Source of the DNA: an uncultured Oscillospiraceae bacterium
Lineage (GTDB): Bacteria > Bacillota > Clostridia > Oscillospirales > Oscillospiraceae
Assembly (NCBI GenBank): GCA_910583885.1
Contig: CAJUAC010000030.1
Location: 1 to 29,250 of the forward strand
Length of the DNA: 29,250 bases
Direction of reading: 5' to 3'
Positions 1 to 7,688 of this stretch are shown here, in pieces. How positions within the stretch are numbered: the first letter of the stretch is position 1; the number at the start of each line of letters is the position of its first letter. The notes below the pieces were generated by a model. It made no database searches, was not told the origin of the DNA, and was given only the letters and a program-made list of their open reading frames with translations. The translations under genes and the position numbers were made by a program.

Positions 1-465
1 CTGCACCTGGCCGGGGTGTGTATCTGGGTGAAGAATTCCCTGGTGCTGGGCCGCAGCGACTACCAGTGGCAGCACGAGCCGGTCCTGTACGGTTTCCTTC
101 AGAACGGCAAGCACCGCTGGTACTCCGACCGCAAGCAGACCACCATCTGGAACTACGACAAGCCAAAGCGGAACGAGAACCATCCCACCTCCAAGCCTCT
201 GGATCTGCTGGGCTATCCCATCTGCAACAGTTCCCAGGAGAATGCCATCGTACTGGACACCTTTGGCGGCTCCGGCTCCACGCTCATGGCCTGTGAGCAG
301 CTGGGGCGGATCTGCTACACAATGGAGCTGGACGAGAAGTACGCCTCTGTTATCCTCCGCCGCTATGCGGAGAGCGCCGGGGATGCCAGCAATATCCATG
401 TCCTGCGGGACGGGGAGCGCATCCCCTACACAGACCTGGTCAAAGAGGTCGGCACCCGTGGATAG
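1..465 (+). CDS. DNA methyltransferase (N4/N6 class), 3' part, cut by window start
   Basis: This is the C-terminal part of a site-specific DNA methyltransferase that methylates an exocyclic amino group (N6-adenine or N4-cytosine). The reading frame is open to base 1, so the true start lies upstream and the GTG at 16 is probably internal. Visible family signatures are a WVKN segment followed by YQWQHEP, then HPTSKP, and a FGGSGST motif I (AdoMet binding) near the C-terminus, followed by the MELDEKY strand. Motif order (catalytic part first, FxGxG last) is that of the beta-type class. The DPPY-like catalytic motif must lie upstream of the window. It overlaps the next methyltransferase gene by 8 bases, so the two are probably translated together. 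The likely role is protection of phage DNA from host restriction; specificity cannot be read. Confidence 0.88.
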   Translation: MHLAGVCIWVKNSLVLGRSDYQWQHEPVLYGFLQNGKHRWYSDRKQTTIWNYDKPKRNENHPTSKPLDLLGYPICNSSQENAIVLDTFGGSGSTLMACEQLGRICYTMELDEKYASVILRRYAESAGDASNIHVLRDGERIPYTDLVKEVGTRG

Positions 466-2044
466 ATTGAAGCTGGGCAGCCTGTTTGACGGCTCCGGGG
501 GATTCCCCCTGGGCGGCCTGCTGGCCGGGATCACACCGGTGTGGGCCTCGGAGATCGAGCCGTTCCCCGTTCGGGTGACCACAAAGCGGCTGCCGGAGAT
601 GCGGCACCTGGGGGACGTGTCCTCCATCGACGGCGCAGAGATCGAGCCAGTGGACATCATCACCTTTGGCTCACCCTGCACCGATATGAGCATCGCTGGC
701 AAGCGGGCCGGTCTGGATGGGGCGCATTCCTCTTTGTTCTACCAGGCCATCCGCATCATCAAGGAAATGAGGTGTGCAACCAATGGAAGATATCCGCGCT
801 GGGTCTGCTGGGAGAATGTCGTCGGGGCTTTTAGCTCAAACCAAGGCCGCGACTTCAAGGCAGTCCTCGATGCGGTCATCGGCATCGCAGAGCCGGGGGC
901 CTCGGTGCCTATGCCTGAGAAAAACCGCTGGCCCTACGCCGATATTTACATGGGAGACGGATGGAGCGTTGCGTACCGCACTTTTGACGCGCAACATTGG
1001 GGAATCCCCCAGCGAAGGCGCCGCTGTTACCTTATCGGAGATCTTACAGGCCGATGCGCCGGACGGGTACTGTTTGAGTCCGAGGGCCTGTCGGGGTATT
1101 CTGCGGCGGGCTTCCGTGCGTGGCAAAGAGCTGCCCACTATCCTTCGGATGGCGCTGGAGCAGCAGGCGGGATCTGCTTGAATGACCAGGGCGGGAGCCG
1201 TATGGACATCTCGGATGAGGTAGCCAGCACCCTTCGGGCGGAGAGCCACGGACACCCGCCCTGCGTGATGGCTGCCGGCTTCTGCACAGAACATTCCGCC
1301 GCAAGCCGGTCTATCGGTTATGGGGAGGAATGCTCCCCGACGCTCCGGGCCGGGATAGTCCCCGCTGCCGTCTATGAGAACCACAGCCAGGACACGCGCT
1401 ATACCGGCCCCTTAGACACGGCCCCCACGGTCAGCTCCACCTACGGCACTGGCGGGAACAACCAGCCCTTTGTGGTGGGGCTGCGGACATACGATGTCCG
1501 TTTCACTTCGGAGGGCAGCAGAAATATCCGCCAGAATGTCTATGAGACAGACACTGCCAGGACAATTGACACCGGCGGCAATCCCCCAGACTCCAACCAG
1601 GGTGGGGTGGCGGTGGTGGCCGACCCTGTGGCCTACGCCATGACCATGTGCGGATTCCCCCAGGTCAGTAAGGAGCAGGCCCCCACACTGCTGGCGCGGG
1701 ACTTCAAAGACCCGACGGCGGTCAACCGGGGCTACACCGTGAGAAGGCTGACCCCCACAGAATGCGCCAGGCTGCAGGGGTTCCCGGACTGGTGGTGTGC
1801 CGGGCTGGAGACCCCGGAACCGACTGAAGCAGACATCGCCTTTTGGGCGGAGGTCTGGGAGACCCACCGCAGGATCATAGGGACGACCACCAAGCCCAAG
1901 ACCAGGAACCAGATCGTCAGCTGGCTGCAGTCTCCGCATTCGGATTCCGCCGAGTACAAAATGTGGGGGAACGGGGTTGCGCTGCCGAATGTGTTCTTTG
2001 TCCTTGCCGGCATTGTGTGGTCTACACAAACACAGCCCGGATAG
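458..2044 (+). CDS. DNA (cytosine-5) methyltransferase
   Basis: C5-cytosine DNA methyltransferase of 528 residues. I place the start at GTG 458, preceded by AAAGAGG at 442-448 and directly before motif I (LFDGSGG, residues 9-15); the frame is open further upstream but only as a shadow of the previous gene. Catalytic motif IV is GSPCTDMS with Cys74, motif VI is the ENV at 119-121, motif VIII is QRRRR from 185, motif IX begins near 429 (LTPTECARLQGFP) and motif X is GNGVALP near 504. All catalytic parts are intact, so it should be active. The target-recognition region between motifs VIII and IX is unusually long (about 240 residues) and contains imperfect repeats, reported separately. It overlaps the upstream amino-methyltransferase. 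Probable role: self-modification against restriction; target sequence unknown. Confidence 0.94.
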   Translation: MDRLKLGSLFDGSGGFPLGGLLAGITPVWASEIEPFPVRVTTKRLPEMRHLGDVSSIDGAEIEPVDIITFGSPCTDMSIAGKRAGLDGAHSSLFYQAIRIIKEMRCATNGRYPRWVCWENVVGAFSSNQGRDFKAVLDAVIGIAEPGASVPMPEKNRWPYADIYMGDGWSVAYRTFDAQHWGIPQRRRRCYLIGDLTGRCAGRVLFESEGLSGYSAAGFRAWQRAAHYPSDGAGAAGGICLNDQGGSRMDISDEVASTLRAESHGHPPCVMAAGFCTEHSAASRSIGYGEECSPTLRAGIVPAAVYENHSQDTRYTGPLDTAPTVSSTYGTGGNNQPFVVGLRTYDVRFTSEGSRNIRQNVYETDTARTIDTGGNPPDSNQGGVAVVADPVAYAMTMCGFPQVSKEQAPTLLARDFKDPTAVNRGYTVRRLTPTECARLQGFPDWWCAGLETPEPTEADIAFWAEVWETHRRIIGTTTKPKTRNQIVSWLQSPHSDSAEYKMWGNGVALPNVFFVLAGIVWSTQTQPG

Positions 2045-2080
2045 TTTGTAACATCCAGGCTGATAAACAGCTTGCTATTT

Positions 2081-2136
2081 CTCCGTTTTAGAGTGATTAA
2101 TACACTACCGAAAGGGAAAACACCAAAAAAACGGAG
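2081..2136 (+). promoter_or_regulatory. Inverted repeat covering the amidoligase ribosome binding site
   Basis: In the 101-base gap before the amidoligase gene, CTCCGTTTT (2081-2089) is exactly complementary to AAAACGGAG (2128-2136). The right arm contains most of the GGAGG ribosome binding site (2133-2137), 8 bases before ATG 2146. A folded transcript would hide the binding site. Between the arms lies a small AGTG/CACT pair. No convincing -35/-10 pair with proper spacing was found. Function is inference. Confidence 0.4.
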
Positions 2137-2145
2137 GACAAAACC

Positions 2146-3096
2146 ATGAACGAGAAGCTGAAGAACCAGGTAGCCGAGATGAAAAAGCAGACCATCGGGG
2201 TCGAGGTCGAGATGAACGGCATCGAGCGGAGCAAGGCCGCCAAGCTGGCCGCCGGGTTCTTCGGCACCGGCCGCTGGCAGGACACCGCCCGCCGCAACGG
2301 CTACAGCACCTGGTCCGCCTGGGACGCCCAGGGCCGCGAGTGGAAATTCCAGAAGGATGTCAGCATCCACGGGCCGGACAGCGAAAAGTGCGAGATGGTT
2401 ACACCAATCTTGACCTACGCCGACATGGACACCCTCCAGGAGCTGATCCGGCGGCTGCGCAAGGCCGGCGCCAAGAGCGACGCCACCAGAGGCTGCGGAG
2501 TCCACATCCACATCGGGGCCCAGGGCCACGACGCCAGGAGCCTGCGGAACCTGGCCAACATCATGGCCAGCCATGAAAGACTCCTGGCAGACGCCCTCAA
2601 CCTCGACCGGGGCCGGATGAGCCACTACTGCAAGACGGTGAACCCCACCTTCCTGGAAAAGCTGAACCGGCAAAAGCCCGCCACGATGGCCGACCTCGCC
2701 GAGGTTTGGTACACCTGCAACAGCAGGAGCTGGGACAGCCGCAGCGCCCACTACAACGAGAGCCGGTACCATATGCTCAACCTCCACGCCACCTTCACCA
2801 AGGGTACGATTGAGTTCCGCCTCTTCCAATTTGACGCCCCCGCAGACGGCAAGAAAAACGGCCTCCACGCCGGACAGCTGAAGAGCTACATCCAGCTTTG
2901 CCTGGCCCTCAGCCAGATGGCCAAAAGCCTCAAGAGCGCCAGCCCCAAGCCCCAGCAGACCGAGAACCCCAAGTACGCCATGAGGACCTGGCTCCTACGG
3001 CTGGGCTTCATCGGAGAGGAATTCGCTACTGCCCGCGACCTCCTGACCCGCCGCCTGGCCGGGAATGCGGCTTTCCGTAACGGGAGGGCCGCCTGA
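2146..3096 (+). CDS. Amidoligase-family (COOH-NH2 ligase, glutamine synthetase-like fold) protein
   Basis: A 316-residue protein that I assign to the phage-associated amidoligase family (Amidoligase_2-like), enzymes predicted to form amide bonds between a carboxylate and an amine using ATP. Family marks seen: an N-terminal GVEVE with Glu20 and Glu22 (predicted metal/ATP site), an EMVTPIL segment, a CGVHIHIG segment with His120 and His122, and TIEFRLF with Glu223 and Arg225 near the end of the catalytic core. The C-terminus is a basic helical tail. No signal peptide or membrane segment is seen. The next gene is a gamma-glutamylcyclotransferase-like protein, a pairing compatible with making and trimming gamma-glutamyl or other amide links. 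The substrate is unknown; a virion or host protein or a small metabolite are all possible. Start ATG 2146 has a good GGAGG. Confidence 0.8.
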   Translation: MNEKLKNQVAEMKKQTIGVEVEMNGIERSKAAKLAAGFFGTGRWQDTARRNGYSTWSAWDAQGREWKFQKDVSIHGPDSEKCEMVTPILTYADMDTLQELIRRLRKAGAKSDATRGCGVHIHIGAQGHDARSLRNLANIMASHERLLADALNLDRGRMSHYCKTVNPTFLEKLNRQKPATMADLAEVWYTCNSRSWDSRSAHYNESRYHMLNLHATFTKGTIEFRLFQFDAPADGKKNGLHAGQLKSYIQLCLALSQMAKSLKSASPKPQQTENPKYAMRTWLLRLGFIGEEFATARDLLTRRLAGNAAFRNGRAA

Positions 3097-3153
3097 CCCG
3101 CCCGGCTCTGCACCGCCCCTGCCTGACCCGCCGTAAGCGGGCTTTAGGCAGTA

Positions 3154-3168
3154 GAAGGGATACCCTTC
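3154..3168 (+). other. Short perfect hairpin upstream of the cyclotransferase gene
   Basis: GAAGGG-ATA-CCCTTC forms a perfect 6-bp stem with a 3-base loop, just after a weaker CCCGC/GCGGG stem at about 3126-3140. It is not followed by a T run, so it is not a clear terminator. It may act in RNA processing or stability between the amidoligase and cyclotransferase genes. Confidence 0.3.
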
Positions 3169-3186
3169 AGAAAGGACGGAACGGAA

Positions 3187-3669
3187 ATGGGAAAAAGACT
3201 TTACATCGCCTATGGCAGTAATTTGAACCGCAGGCAAATGAAGCTGCGCTGCCCTGGGTCGGGTGTCGTTGGCACCGCAGTCATTGAGGACTACCGCCTG
3301 CTGTTCAGGGGCAGCAAAACCGGCTCCTACCTCACCATCGAACCGTGGGAGGGCGGCAGGGTGCCGGTGGCGGTGTGGGCTGTCACTGAAGATGACGAGC
3401 AGAGGCTTGACCGCTACGAGGGCACACCCATCTTCTACCAAAAAGAAGAGATGGAATTGCCGGTGAGGGATATCTGGTCCGGCGAGGAACGCACGTTAAA
3501 AGGCTTCGTATATATCATGTGTGGTGACAGGCCCTTGGGGATACCCAGCAATGATTACTTCATGATATGCGCCCAGGGGTATGAGAGCTTTGGCTTTGAC
3601 ACACAAATGTTACTGGATGCTTATGCACAGAGCAGGCAGGAGGTGGCGCTGTGGAACGCACTGTGGTAA
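3187..3669 (+). CDS. Gamma-glutamylcyclotransferase-like (GGCT/AIG2 fold) protein
   Basis: A 160-residue protein of the GGCT/AIG2-like superfamily, which cleaves gamma-glutamyl-amine or gamma-glutamyl-amino-acid bonds and releases 5-oxoproline, or acts on related substrates. The substrate-binding loop YGSN is at residues 9-12 (IAYGSNLN). The RYEG segment places Glu78 where the family has its catalytic acid. The length is typical for bacterial single-domain members. The start ATG follows AAAGGACGG. It lies between an amidoligase-family gene and a small four-Cys protein, whose GTG start overlaps its end by 19 bases. The neighbourhood suggests a peptide-amide or gamma-glutamyl chemistry module, but the actual substrate cannot be read. 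Confidence 0.88.
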   Translation: MGKRLYIAYGSNLNRRQMKLRCPGSGVVGTAVIEDYRLLFRGSKTGSYLTIEPWEGGRVPVAVWAVTEDDEQRLDRYEGTPIFYQKEEMELPVRDIWSGEERTLKGFVYIMCGDRPLGIPSNDYFMICAQGYESFGFDTQMLLDAYAQSRQEVALWNALW

Positions 3670-3848
3670 AAAACGGTTCTGTCTGTCCCCGGTGCGGCCA
3701 GACCTACACCGCGCGTCCGGCAATGGCCAGGGACAACAGCGGCCCCATCTGCCCCGACTGCGGGACGAGGGAGGCGCTGGAGAGCATCGGCGTGAGCGTG
3801 GAAGAGCAGGAGAGCATCCTCGACATCATCCACCGGCACCAGGCATAG
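3651..3848 (+). CDS. Small zinc-ribbon-like protein (two CxxC pairs)
   Basis: A 65-residue protein with two CPxCG-type knuckles, Cys12/Cys15 and Cys34/Cys37, the pattern of a small zinc ribbon. The C-terminal third is acidic and probably helical. The GTG start at 3651 has a strong GGAGGTGG at 3639-3646 lying inside the end of the cyclotransferase gene, so the two are translationally coupled. I do not recognise a named family. Its place in the amidoligase/cyclotransferase set could make it an accessory or adaptor to that chemistry, or simply a small phage nucleic-acid-binding protein. Both are inference. Confidence 0.72.
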   Translation: MERTVVKNGSVCPRCGQTYTARPAMARDNSGPICPDCGTREALESIGVSVEEQESILDIIHRHQA

Positions 3849-3863
3849 ATGCAAACGGAAAAC

Positions 3864-3901
3864 GGCGGACGGCCCGGATTCGGACCGCCCGCCTGTTCTT
3901 T
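3864..3901 (+). terminator. Likely intrinsic terminator before the packaging genes
   Basis: GGCGGACGGCCCG (3864-3876) pairs with CGGACCGCCCGCC (3881-3893) across a GATT loop. That is a 13-position stem with two mismatches, followed by TGTTCTTT. AACGGC (3861-3866) can alternatively pair with GCCGTT (3902-3907). Its position between the accessory module and the terminase genes fits a transcript boundary. Confidence 0.6.
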
Positions 3902-3930
3902 GCCGTTATTTTTCAGAAAGGGCGATCAAC

Positions 3931-4248
3931 TTGGCAAGAAAAGGAACGATTGAGGAAACCCCTGGCTATTGCAAGGCGGAAGATCTGGCAAACCTGTTCG
4001 CCCTGCCCGCCCAGGGCATCAGCCAGCTCACCAAGGATGGTGTACTGAAGAAAAGGGACACCCCCGCCGGGAAACGGTACAACGTGGTGGAATCCGTCCG
4101 GGCCTACACCCAGTACCTCCGAGACAAGGCGGCGGGCCGCAAGGATGCCCTGGAGCGGGAGGCGCTGGAGGCCGATGTGCGTCTCAAGAAGGCCAAGGCG
4201 GCTATTGCTGAACAAGAGGCCAAGGAATTCCAGGGATGGCCAGTCTGA
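3931..4248 (+). CDS. Short Nu1-like HTH protein (possible small terminase, truncated)
   Basis: A 105-residue protein starting at TTG 3931, with AGAAAGGG upstream. It resembles the N-terminal DNA-binding part of Nu1-type small terminases: a winged-helix-like segment with LANLFALPAQGISQLTKDG and a wing RYNVVESVRAYTQYLRD, then a charged helix (about residues 70-100). Full Nu1-type proteins usually run on for tens of residues beyond this helix to a terminase-binding end. Here the frame stops after EFQGWPV, and I find no continuation in another frame before 4300. It may be a shortened functional packaging-site recognition protein or the remains of one. A second small-terminase candidate follows immediately. 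Confidence 0.65.
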   Translation: MARKGTIEETPGYCKAEDLANLFALPAQGISQLTKDGVLKKRDTPAGKRYNVVESVRAYTQYLRDKAAGRKDALEREALEADVRLKKAKAAIAEQEAKEFQGWPV

Positions 4249-4300
4249 TGGAATACCAGCTATATGGCGCAAAGGGGGCGTATAGGGGGAAGGTGGTGGT

Positions 4301-4828
4301 ATGGCAAATGAGAAAAATCTAACACCGTTTACCAGCGACCAAAGCCATGATGAAGCCGTGAAAAACGGCAAGAAGGGCGGCGTGGCGTCCGGGGCGGCCA
4401 GGCGGCGAAGAAAGACCATGCGGCAGACGCTGAATGCTCTGCTGGGCGCCGGCCTGGACGTCAGCGAACAGGAGTTCGTGGAGAAGGTCACGCCGCGGCT
4501 GCAGGCGCTCGGCATCGATGTGGAGGACGCCACCTATCAGGATGTGATGCTGGCCGGCATTCTGCTGAAAGCTATCCGGGGCGACGTCCGGGCCGCCGAG
4601 TTTATTCGGGATACCGGCGGTGACAGCCCCCATCTGGATATGAAAAAGCAGGAGCTGAAACTGCGGAAAGAAGAACTTCGGCTCAGGCGGGAGCAGGAGG
4701 CCAAAAAGGCAGAGGACGAGAAGCCCGCTGCGGTTGAAATCGCTCCGTGTCAAATCGACTTGAGCAAGGTCACCGATGAGGAACTGGAGGCCCTTGATGA
4801 GATCACGGGAAAGATTTTTACAGAATGA
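4301..4828 (+). CDS. Small terminase candidate / DUF5681-like (KGG) protein
   Basis: A 175-residue protein placed directly before the large terminase and overlapping it by 32 bases. The N-terminus has a basic GKKGGVASGAARRRRK stretch (about residues 25-41), as in phage proteins often annotated as small terminase or KGG proteins. Next comes a helical core, a strongly charged coiled-coil-like stretch (about residues 115-145), and an acidic C-terminus. The basic start could bind DNA and the C-terminus could contact the large subunit. The position supports a packaging role; exact function is inference. Confidence 0.68.
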   Translation: MANEKNLTPFTSDQSHDEAVKNGKKGGVASGAARRRRKTMRQTLNALLGAGLDVSEQEFVEKVTPRLQALGIDVEDATYQDVMLAGILLKAIRGDVRAAEFIRDTGGDSPHLDMKKQELKLRKEELRLRREQEAKKAEDEKPAAVEIAPCQIDLSKVTDEELEALDEITGKIFTE

Positions 4829-6278
4829 CCTCCGGGCCCTGGAACAACTGCGGAAGGAGCTTGTCTGCGAAAAGGCGCGGCGGTCGATAGCGAAATTTTG
4901 CCTGTTCACCGACAACCGCTACCAGATGAACTGGCACCACCGCCTGCTGTGCGAATACCTGGACGCATTCACCCGGAAGGAGATACGGCGGCTCATGGTG
5001 TTTATGCCGCCCCGGCATGGGAAAAGCGAACTGGTCAGCCGGAAACTGCCGGCGTACATCTTCGGGCGCAACCCAGACGCAAGCATCATCGCCACCTCTT
5101 ACAGCGCAGACCTTGCGCAGCGGATGAACAGGGACGTCCAAAGGATCATGGACGGCCGGCTGTATCTGGAATTGTTCCCGGATACCCGCCTGCACGGCAA
5201 GAGCATCGGAGCAACGACCGGTCACGCCCTGCGCAACTCTGACATCTTCGAAATAGTCGGACACCGGGGCAGCTACCGCGGGGCCGGCGTGGGCGGCGGC
5301 ATCACCGGCATGGGCGGCGACTACATCATCATCGACGATCCTATCAAGAACCGGGAGGAAGCGAACAGCTCCACATACCGGGACAAGCTGTGGGAATGGT
5401 ACACCTCCACGCTCTACACCCGGCAGGAAAAGGACGGCTCCATCCTGGTTACCCTGACCCGCTGGCACGAGGATGACCTGGCGGGGCGGCTTCTGGACGC
5501 GGCAAAGAAAGACCCGGACGCGGACCAATGGGAGATACTTCTTCTCCCGGCGGCGGCAGAGGATGAACGCCACCCCAGAGACCCCCGCCAGGAGGGCGAT
5601 GCTCTCTGGATGGAAAAATACCCGACCTCGGAACTGCGGAAGATCCGGGCTACTATCGGCATATACGACTGGAGCGCCATGTACCAGCAGAGGCCGCAGC
5701 CGGCCGGAGGCACGATCTTCAAGCGGGAATGGATGAACCAGACCTACCGGGAACTTCCGGTAGGGGCCACGCTGATACAATCCTGGGACTTGCCCTTCAA
5801 AAACAGCGAGGCAAGCGCAAAGTGTGCGGGGATCGTCATGGCGAGAAAGGGCGCGCAGCTGTTTTTCGTTGATGTGGTGAACGATAAGATGGGCTTCACC
5901 ACCAGCGTGACCGCGATAAGGAACCTGACGGCGAAGCACCCGAGGGCGAGGGCGAAGGTGGTGGAGGACAAGGCCAACGGCCCCGCTATCATAGACTACC
6001 TGGGCAAGACGATACCCGGTATGGTCCCGTTCAACCCAAAGGGCAGCAAGGAGGACAGGGCCTTGTCGGTGGCCCCGTACTTCGAGGCGGGGAATGTCCT
6101 GTTCCCGGAGTTTGCCCCATGGAAAGCAGATCTGATAGACGATCTCCTGCGGTTCCCCGGGACGACCTACAAGGACACCGTAGATGCGACCGTCCAGGCG
6201 ATCCTGTATCTGATGAGCAAGCCCATCTCCAGCATTGGTGGGGATGACATGAGCAAAGAAAGCTACTGGCACAGATAA
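4797..6278 (+). CDS. terL: Terminase large subunit
   Basis: The DNA-packaging motor and nuclease, 493 residues from ATG 4797. I prefer this to ATG 4776 because GGAGG (4786-4790) sits 6 bases before it. The ATPase has Walker A PPRHGKS (residues 71-77), Walker B YIIIDD with Asp180/Asp181 and a TLTRWHEDD segment as coupling region. The C-terminal RNase H-like nuclease starts with SWDLPFK (Asp331) and continues through VVEDKANG. Length and domain order are normal for the psiM2-ORF9-like C-terminal family. It overlaps the preceding small-subunit candidate and is followed by the portal gene 25 bases later. It acts at the portal vertex to cut and pump phage DNA. Confidence 0.96.
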   Translation: MRSRERFLQNDLRALEQLRKELVCEKARRSIAKFCLFTDNRYQMNWHHRLLCEYLDAFTRKEIRRLMVFMPPRHGKSELVSRKLPAYIFGRNPDASIIATSYSADLAQRMNRDVQRIMDGRLYLELFPDTRLHGKSIGATTGHALRNSDIFEIVGHRGSYRGAGVGGGITGMGGDYIIIDDPIKNREEANSSTYRDKLWEWYTSTLYTRQEKDGSILVTLTRWHEDDLAGRLLDAAKKDPDADQWEILLLPAAAEDERHPRDPRQEGDALWMEKYPTSELRKIRATIGIYDWSAMYQQRPQPAGGTIFKREWMNQTYRELPVGATLIQSWDLPFKNSEASAKCAGIVMARKGAQLFFVDVVNDKMGFTTSVTAIRNLTAKHPRARAKVVEDKANGPAIIDYLGKTIPGMVPFNPKGSKEDRALSVAPYFEAGNVLFPEFAPWKADLIDDLLRFPGTTYKDTVDATVQAILYLMSKPISSIGGDDMSKESYWHR

Positions 6279-6302
6279 CGCAGAAAGGAGGCGGCACAGA
6301 GC

Positions 6303-7688
6303 GTGGACAAGTTCAGAGAATACGGCAGAACCGGCCTGTACCGTTTCAATACAGGCTGGATATATGAGGAATTCCTGCGGGAACTGCAGGGGCGCAAGGG
6401 TGTGGAAGTCTACAAGGAGATGTCCGAAAACGATGATATCATTGGCGCCATCCTGTTCGCCACTGAAATGCTGATGCGTCAGAGCGACTGGAACATCCAA
6501 GAGGCCGGTGCCACGCAGCAGGACTTGGATGCGGCGGAGTTCGTGCGCACGTGCATGGACGATATGGATGAGACCTGGAGCGAGTTTATCTCCGAGGTGC
6601 TGTCTTTCCTCCCCTACGGCTGGAGCTACCATGAAATCGTCTACAAGCGGCGCATGGGGAACACCAGGAATCTGGAGACCCGCAGCAAGTATGACGACGG
6701 CCTCATAGGCTGGCGCAAGCTGCCGGTCCGCTCCCAGGATACGCTCTGGGAATGGAAGTACGATGAGCGCGACAACCTGATCGGGCTGGTACAGTGCGCC
6801 CCGCCCCTGTACGATCAGGTGTTCATCCCGCTGGAAAAGGCCCTGCACTTTAAAACCCGGAGCCGAAAAAGCAACCCGGAGGGACGGAGCATCCTGCGCA
6901 ACAGCTACCGCGACTGGTATTTCAAGCGCCGGATACAGGAAATCGAGGGCATCGGTATCGAGCGCGACCTCGCCGGGTTGCCCGTCCTGACCGCCCCAGA
7001 CGGTGTGGACATCTGGAGCGATGAATGCAAAACGGAGCTGGCAAAAGCGGAAGCCATCGTGCGCAGCGTCCGCAGGGACGAGCGGGAGGGCATCGTCCTG
7101 GGCAACGGCTGGCAGTTCACCCTCACCTCCACCGGGGGGCGGCGGCAGTTCGACACGAACCAGATCATAGAGCGGTACGACACCCGCATGGCCATGACCG
7201 TGCTGGCGGACTTCGTGCTGCTGGGCCACCAGAACGTAGGCAGCTTCGCCCTTTCCAGCGACAAGACCGAGCTGTTCAGCGTGGCGCTGGGGGCCTTCCT
7301 CGACCTGATCTGCGAGGTGTTCAACAAACAGGCCATCCCCCGGCTGATCGACATCAACAGGGAGCACTTCGCCGGGATAACCGGCTACCCGACCCTGATC
7401 CACGGGGACATCGAGACGCAGAACCTTGGCGAATTGGGGCAGTTCGTGTCCCAGATGGTCGGAATTGGAGCCATCACCCCGGACGGCGGCATGGAGGCTT
7501 ACCTGCGCATGGCGGCGAATCTGCCGGAGATGGACCCGGAAACCACCTACGCGGCCACAGGAAGGCTCACAGAGCCGCCCCGGGGCCAGGAGGAAGGACA
7601 GGGCGGTGGCCCGAACCAGCCCAGGACAGCCGCAGGAAACGGCGAGAAGGGTGCTGACTGGGCCATGGAGCCGGAGGACGGGGAATGA
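6303..7688 (+). CDS. Portal protein (Mu gp29/DUF935-like)
   Basis: A 461-residue portal-type protein, the dodecameric gate through which DNA enters and leaves the head. Family features include an N-terminal region with SENDDIIGAILFATEMLM and SFLPYGWSYHEIVYKRR, the central LHFKTRSRKSNPEGRSILR segment, then VLLGHQNVGSFALS and the C-terminal GYPTLIHGDIE. The last 50 residues are Gly/Pro/Gln-rich and probably disordered. It starts at GTG 6303 with AAGGAGG 12 bases upstream. Its position between large terminase and MuF head protein is the standard order, and its stop overlaps the MuF start by 4 bases. Confidence 0.9.
   Translation: MDKFREYGRTGLYRFNTGWIYEEFLRELQGRKGVEVYKEMSENDDIIGAILFATEMLMRQSDWNIQEAGATQQDLDAAEFVRTCMDDMDETWSEFISEVLSFLPYGWSYHEIVYKRRMGNTRNLETRSKYDDGLIGWRKLPVRSQDTLWEWKYDERDNLIGLVQCAPPLYDQVFIPLEKALHFKTRSRKSNPEGRSILRNSYRDWYFKRRIQEIEGIGIERDLAGLPVLTAPDGVDIWSDECKTELAKAEAIVRSVRRDEREGIVLGNGWQFTLTSTGGRRQFDTNQIIERYDTRMAMTVLADFVLLGHQNVGSFALSSDKTELFSVALGAFLDLICEVFNKQAIPRLIDINREHFAGITGYPTLIHGDIETQNLGELGQFVSQMVGIGAITPDGGMEAYLRMAANLPEMDPETTYAATGRLTEPPRGQEEGQGGGPNQPRTAAGNGEKGADWAMEPEDGE

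Noticed and set aside
2045..2145. Possible sigma-70 promoter (TTGCTA, TAATAC) before the amidoligase gene
   Set aside because: The spacing is about 20 bases and the alternatives fit no better, so I do not call it.
1732..2868. 378-codon open frame on the minus strand
   Set aside because: It spans the end of the C5 methyltransferase and the amidoligase in antisense, has Val/Gly-rich shadow composition and no domain.
4818..7403. 861-codon open frame on the minus strand
   Set aside because: It lies exactly opposite the large terminase and portal genes, which have clear motifs. Long antisense frames are expected in G+C-rich coding DNA.
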